Below, piece by piece: positions 1 through 3,943 of a DNA stretch of 7,782 nucleotides; position 1 is the first letter of the stretch; every line of letters starts with the position of its first letter. The DNA comes from Ruminococcaceae bacterium UBA7075 (lineage in GTDB: Bacteria > Bacillota > Clostridia > Oscillospirales > Acutalibacteraceae). The notes beneath the pieces were generated by a model. That model worked only from the letters and a program-made list of their open reading frames with translations. It had not been told where the DNA came from and made no database searches. The DNA lies in contig DKZL01000058.1 of the NCBI GenBank assembly GCA_002493635.1, forward strand, positions 18,032-25,813, given 5' to 3'. A program made the translations under genes and the position numbers.

Positions 1-57
1 CTGTCAGAACAAATCAGCAATTACGATAAGCAGCTTATAGATTTACTCAATGAATAA
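1..57 (+). CDS. C-terminal fragment of a convergent plus-strand gene
   Basis: Eighteen codons, LSEQISNYDKQLIDLLNE, open from the left edge to a TAA at 55-57. They form an amphipathic helix, plausibly the end of a coiled-coil-bearing protein, but are too few to identify the family. It points towards the end of the early operon, with 53 bases between the two stops. Minus-strand reading of the same bases gives nothing convincing. A chance open frame of this length cannot be excluded. Confidence 0.45.
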   Translation: MSEQISNYDKQLIDLLNE

Positions 58-110
58 AAATAAAATTTTATAAAATGAACTAAAAATTAACTATCACACC
101 ACACAATTAT
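58..110. other. Convergent intergenic spacer, A+T-rich
   Basis: The 53 bases between two facing stop codons are very A+T-rich, with the perfect palindrome ATAAAATTTTAT at 60-71. No GC-rich stem followed by a U-run is seen, so a conventional terminator is not supported. Nothing else is recognisable here. Confidence 0.5.
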
Positions 111-302
111 TTATTCTTCTTTGCTTACTTCGTAACTCCTGTTCCACAGCCATTTTACAGCTTCCAAGAATTCTGCTTTAGTTATTCCGTTATGAGTTGC
201 CATATTCATAACTATATAAATTGCCAACGCCTTGTCATCATCGGGTATGTTATCGGCGTTTATGTTTTTGAATATTGCACACGCTGTGCCCATGTTCATC
301 AT
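111..302 (-). CDS. Unknown small phage protein, 63 residues (last gene of the operon)
   Basis: The 63-residue protein is predicted to be largely helical, with ALAIYIVMNMATHNGITKAEFLEAVKWLWNRSYEV as its core (residues 25-59, shown in part: KALAIYIVMNM and AVKWLWNRS). There are no zinc knuckles and only one cysteine (C8). The EKxLAIYxVMNMxTHxGITK style resembles a recurrent phage early protein of unknown function. The ATG at 302 is coupled to the preceding stop by ATGA; a second ATG immediately after (299) is better spaced (six bases) from GGGGTGA at 306-312, so the true start could be either, with one residue's difference. It ends with TAA at 111-113, followed by a non-coding A+T-rich stretch and then a convergent gene. 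Confidence 0.72.
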   Translation of the reverse strand: MMNMGTACAIFKNINADNIPDDDKALAIYIVMNMATHNGITKAEFLEAVKWLWNRSYEVSKEE

Positions 303-565
303 TCATCACCCCAATCTAATGCCTGTCCGCAATCGCAGTATTTAGTGCCAACCCATTTGGGGTTGAAATGTTTCATTTGACAGTTAGGACAACGATACGC
401 GCCACCATATTCTTTTAACGGCTTTTTCGGTATCTGCTTTTCAAGGGCTTGTTTTGCCGTTTCAAGAGCTTCAACAAATTCTGTATATTCATAAGCTCCA
501 TCAGCTTTTGCCCTGTAATGTCTGTTTGGGTCTTTTATTATCTCAATCGCTTCCTGTGGTGTCAT
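299..565 (-). CDS. Small phage protein with helical N-terminus and zinc ribbon, 88 residues
   Basis: The 88-residue protein starts MTPQEAIEIIKDPN, has an amphipathic helix with FVEALETAKQALEKQIPKKP (30-49), and ends in a probable zinc ribbon: C59-x2-C62 and then KYCDCGQALDW (C77, C79). This MTPxEAIE...ALEKQIPKKP...CGQALDW layout is common in Firmicutes prophages; the function is unknown. The second knuckle is C-x-C where C-x2-C is usual, as if one residue were lost; zinc binding may be weakened or use another ligand such as H66. The ATG at 565 has AAAGGAG eight bases upstream and ATGA coupling at 562-565; the 11 upstream in-frame codons overlap that binding site. It couples to the last gene through ATGA at 299-302. 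Confidence 0.82.
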   Translation of the reverse strand: MTPQEAIEIIKDPNRHYRAKADGAYEYTEFVEALETAKQALEKQIPKKPLKEYGGAYRCPNCQMKHFNPKWVGTKYCDCGQALDWGDE

Positions 566-729
566 TCTCTGTACTCCTTTGGTTTGTAAATTCGGCAAAA
601 TCTACCGTTTGTGTCCCATTTTAAAACCCTTTTAGCCTTACAACAACCGAGAGTTGCACCTAAATGACCATCCCAATATTTGCAAATCGAACAATGTTTG
701 TGTTTTTTACGGTATTCGTTCGGTGTCAA
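562..729 (-). CDS. Small cysteine-rich phage protein, 55 residues, TTG start
   Basis: This short gene is read TPNEYRKKHKHCSICKYWDG... after a TTG start and contains C13-x2-C16, C29-C30 and C45, a compact metal-binding arrangement, with many Lys/Arg (nucleic-acid binding is plausible). Similar TPNEYRKKH/CKYWDG miniproteins occur in Firmicutes phages, in my recollection. The TTG at 729 forms a TTGA overlap with the MazG-like stop and has GGTGAG five bases upstream; the gene ends with an ATGA overlap with the next. Without it there would be a 160-base gap in an otherwise gapless operon. The non-ATG start and size make it easy to miss. No function is known to me. Confidence 0.75.
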   Translation of the reverse strand: MTPNEYRKKHKHCSICKYWDGHLGATLGCCKAKRVLKWDTNGRFCRIYKPKEYRE

Positions 730-1034
730 TTACGCTCACCGTCCTTAAGTCTTTCAAGCTGTTCTGCAAGGCGGTTGATTTTGTATTCTTTTTCTCTCTC
801 GACAAAACCGAAGCAATTAAAAATCAGCTTCAGCTGCTCAAGCATAATTTCTACATCGGCAATTTCTTCAATGATATTATGCAAATTTCTCTGAATATCA
901 ACATCATTTCGCCTTGACTTCATCAGAGCCTTGATAAGCTCTGACATTTCTTCAACAGCCATATCGACCTGACTGTTATCGCCGTAAGCTTCTACGGCTT
1001 TTATAATCACTAAATTCTTAAATTCCGGGTTCAT
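726..1034 (-). CDS. MazG-like nucleotide pyrophosphohydrolase
   Basis: The all-helical 102-residue protein carries the MazG/dUTPase-like metal-binding pattern: EEMSE at 28-32 and EEIADVE at 56-62, equivalent to the family's ExxE...ExxD Mg2+ site (E29/E32, E57/D60). Such enzymes hydrolyse nucleoside triphosphates to monophosphate and pyrophosphate. Phage members are proposed to trim nucleotide pools, and some have been linked to host alarmone control, which is not testable here. The size is typical for the small phage type. A C-terminal charged helix (about 79-98) could form the dimer interface. The ATG at 1034 has AAGGAG eight bases upstream; a GTG at 1043 lies within that binding site and is rejected. 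It overlaps the next gene by four bases (TTGA). Confidence 0.85.
   Translation of the reverse strand: MNPEFKNLVIIKAVEAYGDNSQVDMAVEEMSELIKALMKSRRNDVDIQRNLHNIIEEIADVEIMLEQLKLIFNCFGFVEREKEYKINRLAEQLERLKDGERN
735..740 (-). promoter_or_regulatory. Ribosome binding site for the TTG-initiated gene
   Basis: GGTGAG on the minus strand, five bases upstream of the TTG at 729 and inside the 3' end of the MazG-like gene; it supports use of the TTG in combination with TTGA coupling. Confidence 0.45.
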
Positions 1035-1039
1035 CTCTG

Positions 1040-1327
1040 TCACTCCTTATCCATTTTTGCACCGCAGTGAGGGCAGAAATTAAAAGTATCCGTGTTAGTA
1101 AAGTAAAAATAACCGCAAAGGGAGCATTTTCTTTCATTTTTTGATTTAATCCACTTTCCGCGCCTAACCTCCTGCACATCGGCGGTGGGTTGATTTTTAA
1201 CAATGGATTCAAAATCATCATAACAAATCTGCTCAACTACTTCGTCGTTAGTATTCGTCCAATTTAACGGTCTGTTATCTTTGAGAGTTGAAAGTAATCT
1301 TCCACGCTCTATGTATTCTTTAGACAT
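1040..1327 (-). CDS. Small zinc-ribbon phage protein (MSKEYIERG... family)
   Basis: The 95-residue protein has a helical N-terminus (SKEYIERGRLLSTL), an acidic middle with YDDFESIVKNQPTADVQEVRRGKW (given here as residues 36-59), and a zinc ribbon from C68-x2-C71 and C85-x2-C88 ending FCPHCGAKMDKE. The PTADVxEVRxGxW step followed by a CPxCGAKMD ending is a widespread layout in Firmicutes prophages; the function is unknown. The ATG at 1327 is preferred because GGAG lies ten bases upstream; the frame remains open upstream to 1438, but that part lies inside the CCGHG gene. A 16-base gap, with the stem-loop just upstream, separates it from that gene. Its stop overlaps the next gene's AAGGAG. Confidence 0.82.
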   Translation of the reverse strand: MSKEYIERGRLLSTLKDNRPLNWTNTNDEVVEQICYDDFESIVKNQPTADVQEVRRGKWIKSKNERKCSLCGYFYFTNTDTFNFCPHCGAKMDKE

Positions 1328-1343
1328 TGTTTTCACGCTCCTT

Positions 1344-1769
1344 TCAACTATCCGATTTCTCCGGATAGTTCGGCAAAATTGTTTTTGGCTTAAAGCAGTT
1401 TTTACCGTTGCCGTACTCATCCAAAGGTAACTGTTCATACCCTAAATCAAACATTCTCGGTACTGATATATCAGTAACTTGTATATATGGCTGTTTAATA
1501 CCGTGACCACAACAGCTACCAACAGTCCATATTTTATGATTACGAATTAAATCTGTAATTTCAGCCTGTAAGCAAGTATCAACACTTATAGTTTTACATT
1601 CACTTTGTGGACTGAATTCAATGCCAACAGAGCATTTATACTCCTGTATAGGCGAATACTTACACATAGTTTCATATCTTGCTTTACAAAGTGCCTCTAT
1701 CTCTGTATCAGATAGATTTCCTTTTGAAAGTAAGTCGGATATGATTTCTATACAAGTAATATTATCCAT
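1344..1769 (-). CDS. CCGHG-motif phage protein of unknown function
   Basis: The 141-residue protein has an N-terminal helical half (about 1-38, with DTEIEALCKARYE) and a C-terminal half centred on IWTVGSCCGHGIKQPYIQV (80-98). The CCGHG at 86-90 looks like a conserved metal-binding or catalytic element of phage proteins; I cannot assign a reaction. Other cysteines (C6, C28, C36, C46, C58, C66, C125) make it cysteine-rich without clear CxxC pairs. The ATG at 1769 has AAAGGAG ending seven bases upstream and overlaps the previous gene by 8 bases. Its last codons (NYPEKSDS and stop) lie within a perfect 9-bp inverted repeat that sits just before the next gene's binding site. Confidence 0.78.
   Translation of the reverse strand: MDNITCIEIISDLLSKGNLSDTEIEALCKARYETMCKYSPIQEYKCSVGIEFSPQSECKTISVDTCLQAEITDLIRNHKIWTVGSCCGHGIKQPYIQVTDISVPRMFDLGYEQLPLDEYGNGKNCFKPKTILPNYPEKSDS
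1346..1370 (-). other. Perfect 9-bp stem-loop just before a ribosome binding site
   Basis: The arms AACTATCCG and CGGATAGTT pair perfectly around a 7-base loop (1355-1361). In the minus-strand transcript, the 3' arm ends one base before the AAAGGAG (1338-1344) of the 95-residue protein gene. No U-run follows, so it is not an ordinary intrinsic terminator. It overlaps the last codons and stop of the CCGHG gene. RNA processing, mRNA protection or translational control are possible. Confidence 0.6.
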
Positions 1770-2148
1770 TTGTTTTCTCCTTTCTACTGTTCGGATTTTC
1801 CAAACTGTTCAACGCTTTTTCGGCTGCTTCTGGTGTTAGAAATACGGTTTTGCCGAAATTATCTCTAAGTAAATAATCATATTTATGCGTATTAACCCAT
1901 AAATCACCTTGTTTATCTATTTCAAAACCTGTTATTGTTTCTTTGATAATTTCTTCATCAATTACAAAATAAACCGTATCACCAACCTTGCACGGCAGCT
2001 CCACAAATCGGTTGCGGTCTTTGAAATGTGGACAATTACTTTCTTCCTCAAACTTTTTTCTTAAAATTTCAGGATAATAATCAGCCGAAACTATGTCTGA
2101 ATGCATCTTACACACATCAACACATAAACATTCCTTACAATTTGCCAT
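1762..2148 (-). CDS. Conserved phage protein of unknown function with N-terminal cysteine cluster
   Basis: The 128-residue protein starts MANCKECLCVDVCKMHS, giving C4-x2-C7, C9 and C13, with C39 in NCPHFKD; these could bind one zinc ion. The second half has RFVELPCKVGDTVYFV (47-62), a beta-rich stretch, and GKTVFLTPEAAEKALN (99-114) near the end. This layout recurs in Firmicutes phage early regions, but I know no function for it. The start is the ATG at 2148, since AGGTGG lies eight bases upstream; GTG codons at 2157 and 2160 overlap that binding site and are rejected. It follows the DUF551 gene by 12 bases and overlaps the next gene by 8 bases (ATGGATAA). Confidence 0.8.
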   Translation of the reverse strand: MANCKECLCVDVCKMHSDIVSADYYPEILRKKFEEESNCPHFKDRNRFVELPCKVGDTVYFVIDEEIIKETITGFEIDKQGDLWVNTHKYDYLLRDNFGKTVFLTPEAAEKALNSLENPNSRKEKTNG

Positions 2149-2156
2149 TTTTTCCA

Positions 2157-2162
2157 CCACCT
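2157..2162 (-). promoter_or_regulatory. Ribosome binding site deciding the ATG at 2148
   Basis: AGGTGG on the minus strand, overlapping the preceding TAG stop, is eight bases from the ATG at 2148. The upstream in-frame GTGs lie inside it, so they are unlikely to be starts. Confidence 0.5.
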
Positions 2163-2688
2163 ATAAAGATATTTGTTTTCCGCAATAAGGACAATATTTT
2201 GCAGAGGTAACAAGCGTCGAAGCATTATTGTGACTTTCAAATATGATTGCTACTTCTGCTCCTCCGCAACACAATCCTATTGATATTTCGCCATCTGGGC
2301 TTTTAAACCATTCCTGCGAACAGTTTAGGTCTTCATCAAGAGTGCAATAAGGGCAATTTTCATTACTTTCCGTTGATATTCCTCCTGATACAAGTGTTGA
2401 ATCACTTGCCTTGTTATCCTCTAGTGGAAGTTGTGGAAGTTTGGGCAACGGCATCCAATGAGTAACAACAAGCTCACTTCTATCATTTATCTCTTCGGCA
2501 ATGTATTTATGCCCAAAGCAGTAGGTTGTAGCCCATTCTCCGTCAATGAACCAGCCTGTGTGAATCCAATGATATGTCTTCCTCTTTTCTTTGTGTTTGC
2601 CGAAAAATTCAATTTCTCTGATAAGTATCAGTACATCTTGTTCTTCATCAGGCAATCTATCTTTAACGCTTATCCATTCACTTGCCAT
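2161..2688 (-). CDS. DUF551 domain protein fused to a C-terminal cysteine-rich domain
   Basis: The protein has 175 residues. Residues 4-84 are a DUF551 domain: the opening WISVKDRLPDEEQDVLI, a central WIHTGWFIDGEW, and the closing VVTHWMPLPKLPQLP are diagnostic. After a Ser/Thr/Gly linker (about 92-110) comes a second part with C112-x2-C115, C123, C140-C141, and a terminal KYCPYCGK (C166, C169), probably a zinc ribbon. DUF551 proteins are common in phage early regions and have no established function. The stand-alone domain is usually under about 100 residues, so the tail is an added module that normally occurs as separate small phage proteins. The ATG at 2688 has GGAGG seven bases upstream. 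The stop abuts the next gene's binding site. Confidence 0.85.
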   Translation of the reverse strand: MASEWISVKDRLPDEEQDVLILIREIEFFGKHKEKRKTYHWIHTGWFIDGEWATTYCFGHKYIAEEINDRSELVVTHWMPLPKLPQLPLEDNKASDSTLVSGGISTESNENCPYCTLDEDLNCSQEWFKSPDGEISIGLCCGGAEVAIIFESHNNASTLVTSAKYCPYCGKQISL

Positions 2689-2893
2689 TGTCAGCCCTCC
2701 TGTTCCAAAACTTTATAGCCTCCTGCTCTGTAGTCTCTACCGATTTATATTTACCTACAGTGTCAATAAATACAGTAGCATTGCATTTTCGGCATACATA
2801 GTGATGTGAACGGTTCATTAAGTCCCTATGACTTGTATGTACATAATCAGCCCTACCACCACAAAATGGACACGGCTTTAGCTCTTCGCTCAT
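2678..2893 (-). CDS. Lar-like restriction alleviation protein
   Basis: The 71-residue protein matches the Lar family (PF14354-like): LKPCPFCGGRA at 5-15 (C8, C11), a second knuckle YVCRKCNA at 32-39 (C34, C37), and the closing EQEAIKFWNRRA at 56-67 with its family-typical W-N-x-R end. Lar of the Rac prophage lessens type I restriction, apparently by favouring modification; many phage homologues are named by similarity only. The sequence supports a single zinc ribbon. A role against host restriction is inferred from the family name, and it may instead be a generic small zinc-ribbon protein. The ATG is coupled to the upstream stop by ATGA at 2890-2893; the binding site is weak (AAAGGA, eleven bases away), suggesting reliance on coupling. 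It overlaps the DUF551 gene by 11 bases. Confidence 0.8.
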   Translation of the reverse strand: MSEELKPCPFCGGRADYVHTSHRDLMNRSHHYVCRKCNATVFIDTVGKYKSVETTEQEAIKFWNRRADNGK

Positions 2894-3063
2894 TCTGATT
2901 TCCGTCCTTTCATTTGAAGTTTTTTAGTATGATGAACACAACTCTCAACGGGACATCCTCTTGACTTTCCTGTGTCAAGAATGTAATGACAACCGTAATT
3001 GGTTCGATTTGTTTGTGATAAAGGTCTGTAGTGACTACACCCTTCACAGCTTTTTCTTTTCAT
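2890..3063 (-). CDS. Small cysteine-rich phage protein, 57 residues
   Basis: A short gene encoding 57 residues, beginning MKRKSCEGCSHYRPLS, with C6-x2-C9, C25, C37 and C42 and several histidines (H11, H26, H44, H45). The GCHYILDTGKSRGCPVESC segment looks like a conserved metal-binding fold of small Firmicutes phage proteins, function unknown. The ATG at 3063 is preceded by GAAAGG seven bases upstream. It starts 20 bases inside the preceding gene and ends with an ATGA overlap with the Lar-like gene, so it fits exactly into what would otherwise be a 150-base gap. The tight fit, binding site and ordered cysteines support it as real despite its size. It could bind zinc and nucleic acid; nothing more specific can be said. 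Confidence 0.78.
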   Translation of the reverse strand: MKRKSCEGCSHYRPLSQTNRTNYGCHYILDTGKSRGCPVESCVHHTKKLQMKGRKSE

Positions 3064-3247
3064 CCTTTATCCTTTCGTTATTTTGATAACCACACACCCA
3101 GCCTGTGCCGTAGGGTTTTACATATGGGCATTGCTTACAGCAATAAACGCACACATGTAAACCTTTCTGTGAATACGGACACTTGCGGATTTGTAATCCG
3201 ACAAACTCGTGTGAACAGCTATCGCACTTAATTCTGATAATAACCAC
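3044..3247 (-). CDS. Small cysteine-rich (zinc-binding) phage protein, 67 residues
   Basis: This 67-residue protein has eight cysteines: C8-x2-C11, C23, C33-x2-C36, C37-x2-C40 and C52, plus a lysine-rich tail (KDEKKKL). The spacing could bind two zinc ions in a compact fold. The HVCVYCCKQCPY core is of a kind I associate with small Firmicutes phage early proteins of unknown function. The start is GTG at 3247, supported by GAGGTG at 3254-3259, six bases upstream and overlapping the initiator's stop; no ATG in frame would keep the first cysteine pair. Its 3' end overlaps the next gene by 20 bases. Nucleic-acid or protein binding is plausible, but no function is known to me. Confidence 0.75.
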   Translation of the reverse strand: MVIIRIKCDSCSHEFVGLQIRKCPYSQKGLHVCVYCCKQCPYVKPYGTGWVCGYQNNERIKDEKKKL

Positions 3248-3250
3248 TCG

Positions 3251-3943
3251 CTACACCTCGGGAATTGACAGCTTATTGAGTTTATCATAGTCAATCGAAC
3301 TGCCGTTCTCTTTTTTGGGCTGTGTAACTCCGTCTTGTTCAATCCAATCAACAAGAGTCGCATAGTGATTTTCAAAATGCTTTCCTGTTGAAGCCAAATA
3401 GCGTGACAGTCGTTCAATTTTCTTTTGACAGTCGTTAGGGTATTTACTCGTAAGCTCGTCAAGCTCGCTCTGAGTCAAAAGAACATTCCTGAATTGTCCG
3501 AATGGGGCGAGTGTGCCCTCTCTCTTCTTACTATTCTTACTATTCTTTTCTTTCTTACTATTCTTATATTGTTGCCCCTCGCCTGCCGCTTGCCTGCCGT
3601 TAGCCTGCCCCTCGCCTGCCAAAATGTCTGCCACTTTTTGATATTCATTGTAATTATTTATAGTAATAATCGAATATTTTGCGGCTGTTTGGACTGCCAC
3701 TTCGCCTGTCGATTTTAGGTGTTCTAAAGCAGTTCTGACATTCTTAACTGAAATCTTTAAATCTTCAGCTAAATGCGATTGGCTTGTAATCAACTGACCT
3801 CGTTTCACCGAGGTTTTCTCAAAATCATTATCCTTATAATTGGCTTTTAACAACAAATGTATAAACACTCTCATAGTATTTGCATCTTGGTACCATCGCC
3901 AATTAAGGATTTTTCTATTCAGCTTTATGAAGGATTTATCCAT
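3251..3943 (-). CDS. Phage replication initiator (DnaD-like/replisome organizer)
   Basis: The 230-residue protein has the architecture of Firmicutes phage replisome organizers. The N-terminal winged-helix region (about 5-100) starts FIKLNRKILNWRWYQD, followed by RVFIHLLLKANYKD (25-38) and VKRGQLITS (46-54), all typical of the DnaD-like N-domain. A low-complexity linker (about 108-142) rich in Gly, Gln, Lys, Asn and Ser contains repeated GEGQ and KNSK. The C-terminal helical module (about 147-203) contains FGQFRNVLL and HYATLVDW, common at the ends of such proteins. By family it should bind the origin and recruit the host helicase machinery; no phage helicase or loader is visible in the window. 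The linker-coding DNA carries two phased repeat arrays, so the gene may contain its own origin. The ATG at 3943 is preferred for its 8-base overlap and GGTGA five bases upstream; an ATG at 3955 is possible but has no good binding site. Confidence 0.85.
   Translation of the reverse strand: MDKSFIKLNRKILNWRWYQDANTMRVFIHLLLKANYKDNDFEKTSVKRGQLITSQSHLAEDLKISVKNVRTALEHLKSTGEVAVQTAAKYSIITINNYNEYQKVADILAGEGQANGRQAAGEGQQYKNSKKEKNSKNSKKREGTLAPFGQFRNVLLTQSELDELTSKYPNDCQKKIERLSRYLASTGKHFENHYATLVDWIEQDGVTQPKKENGSSIDYDKLNKLSIPEV
3254..3259 (-). promoter_or_regulatory. Ribosome binding site that decides a GTG start
   Basis: GAGGTG on the minus strand lies six bases before the GTG at 3247 and overlaps the TAG stop of the initiator gene, supporting GTG as the start of the 67-residue protein. 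Confidence 0.6.
3525..3569. repeat. Five 9-bp tandem repeats, TTCTTACTA type
   Basis: Five back-to-back 9-base units run without a break on the plus strand: TTCTTACTA, TTCTTACTA, TTCTTTTCT, TTCTTACTA, TTCTTATAT. One strand is strongly pyrimidine-rich. The array abuts the 11-bp GC-rich array directly. The period is a multiple of three and encodes the Lys-Asn-Ser linker of the initiator, so a purely protein-level or slippage origin is possible. Adjacent to iteron-like repeats, it could alternatively be part of the replication origin. Confidence 0.7.
3570..3624. repeat. 11-bp phased direct repeats (candidate iterons)
   Basis: GCCTGCC recurs exactly every 11 bases at 3581, 3592, 3603 and 3614 on the plus strand. 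The units are GCCTGCCGCTT, GCCTGCCGTTA, GCCTGCCCCTC and GCCTGCCAAAA, preceded by a degenerate unit TGTTGCCCCTC at 3570. A looser GTCTGCC follows at 3626. Because 11 is not a multiple of three, the same heptamer is read in all three codon frames within the initiator's linker, so protein repeat selection does not explain it. The placement inside a replication initiator gene resembles phage origin iterons, and this is inferred, not shown. Confidence 0.75.
3634..3682. other. A+T-rich stretch flanking the iteron-like array (possible unwinding element)
   Basis: About 84% of these bases are A or T, within the winged-helix coding part of the initiator gene and directly beside the 11-bp repeats. An A+T-rich unwinding element next to iterons is a standard origin layout, as in lambda-type phages. 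The stretch is coding (it specifies the SIITINNYNEYQK region), so its composition could simply reflect Ile/Asn/Tyr codons. Confidence 0.35.

Noticed and set aside
26..38. ATAAGC/GCTTAT inverted repeat around one base
   Set aside because: It is short, cannot form a hairpin with a one-base loop, and is inside a probable coding end.
60..71. Palindrome ATAAAATTTTAT as a bidirectional terminator
   Set aside because: It is made only of A and T with no loop and no separate U-run, so it would be too weak as a terminator stem.
701..729. TTGACA at 724-729 on the minus strand as a promoter -35 box
   Set aside because: At 17-base spacing the -10 hexamer is AAAACA, a poor match to TATAAT, and the TTG is better explained as a start codon.
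1018..1236. A 72-codon minus-strand frame within the 95-residue zinc-ribbon gene
   Set aside because: It is out of frame with the gene that carries the zinc-ribbon cysteines and has no independent support.
1328..1438. N-terminal extension of the 95-residue zinc-ribbon protein
   Set aside because: The upstream codons lie within the CCGHG gene and span the stem-loop; the ATG at 1327 has GGAG and starts the usual MSKEYIER sequence.
2391..2408. Inverted repeat CAAGTG/CACTTG with a 6-base loop in the DUF551 gene
   Set aside because: A six-base stem is expected by chance in several kilobases, and it lies in a Ser/Thr linker with no regulatory context.
3118..3462. A 114-codon minus-strand frame crossing the end of the initiator gene
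   Set aside because: It overlaps two better-supported genes in another frame, has no good ribosome binding site, and its translation looks compositionally random.
3525..3624. Repeat arrays read as a CRISPR array
   Set aside because: The units are 9 and 11 bases with no 30-base spacers, and they lie inside a coding sequence.
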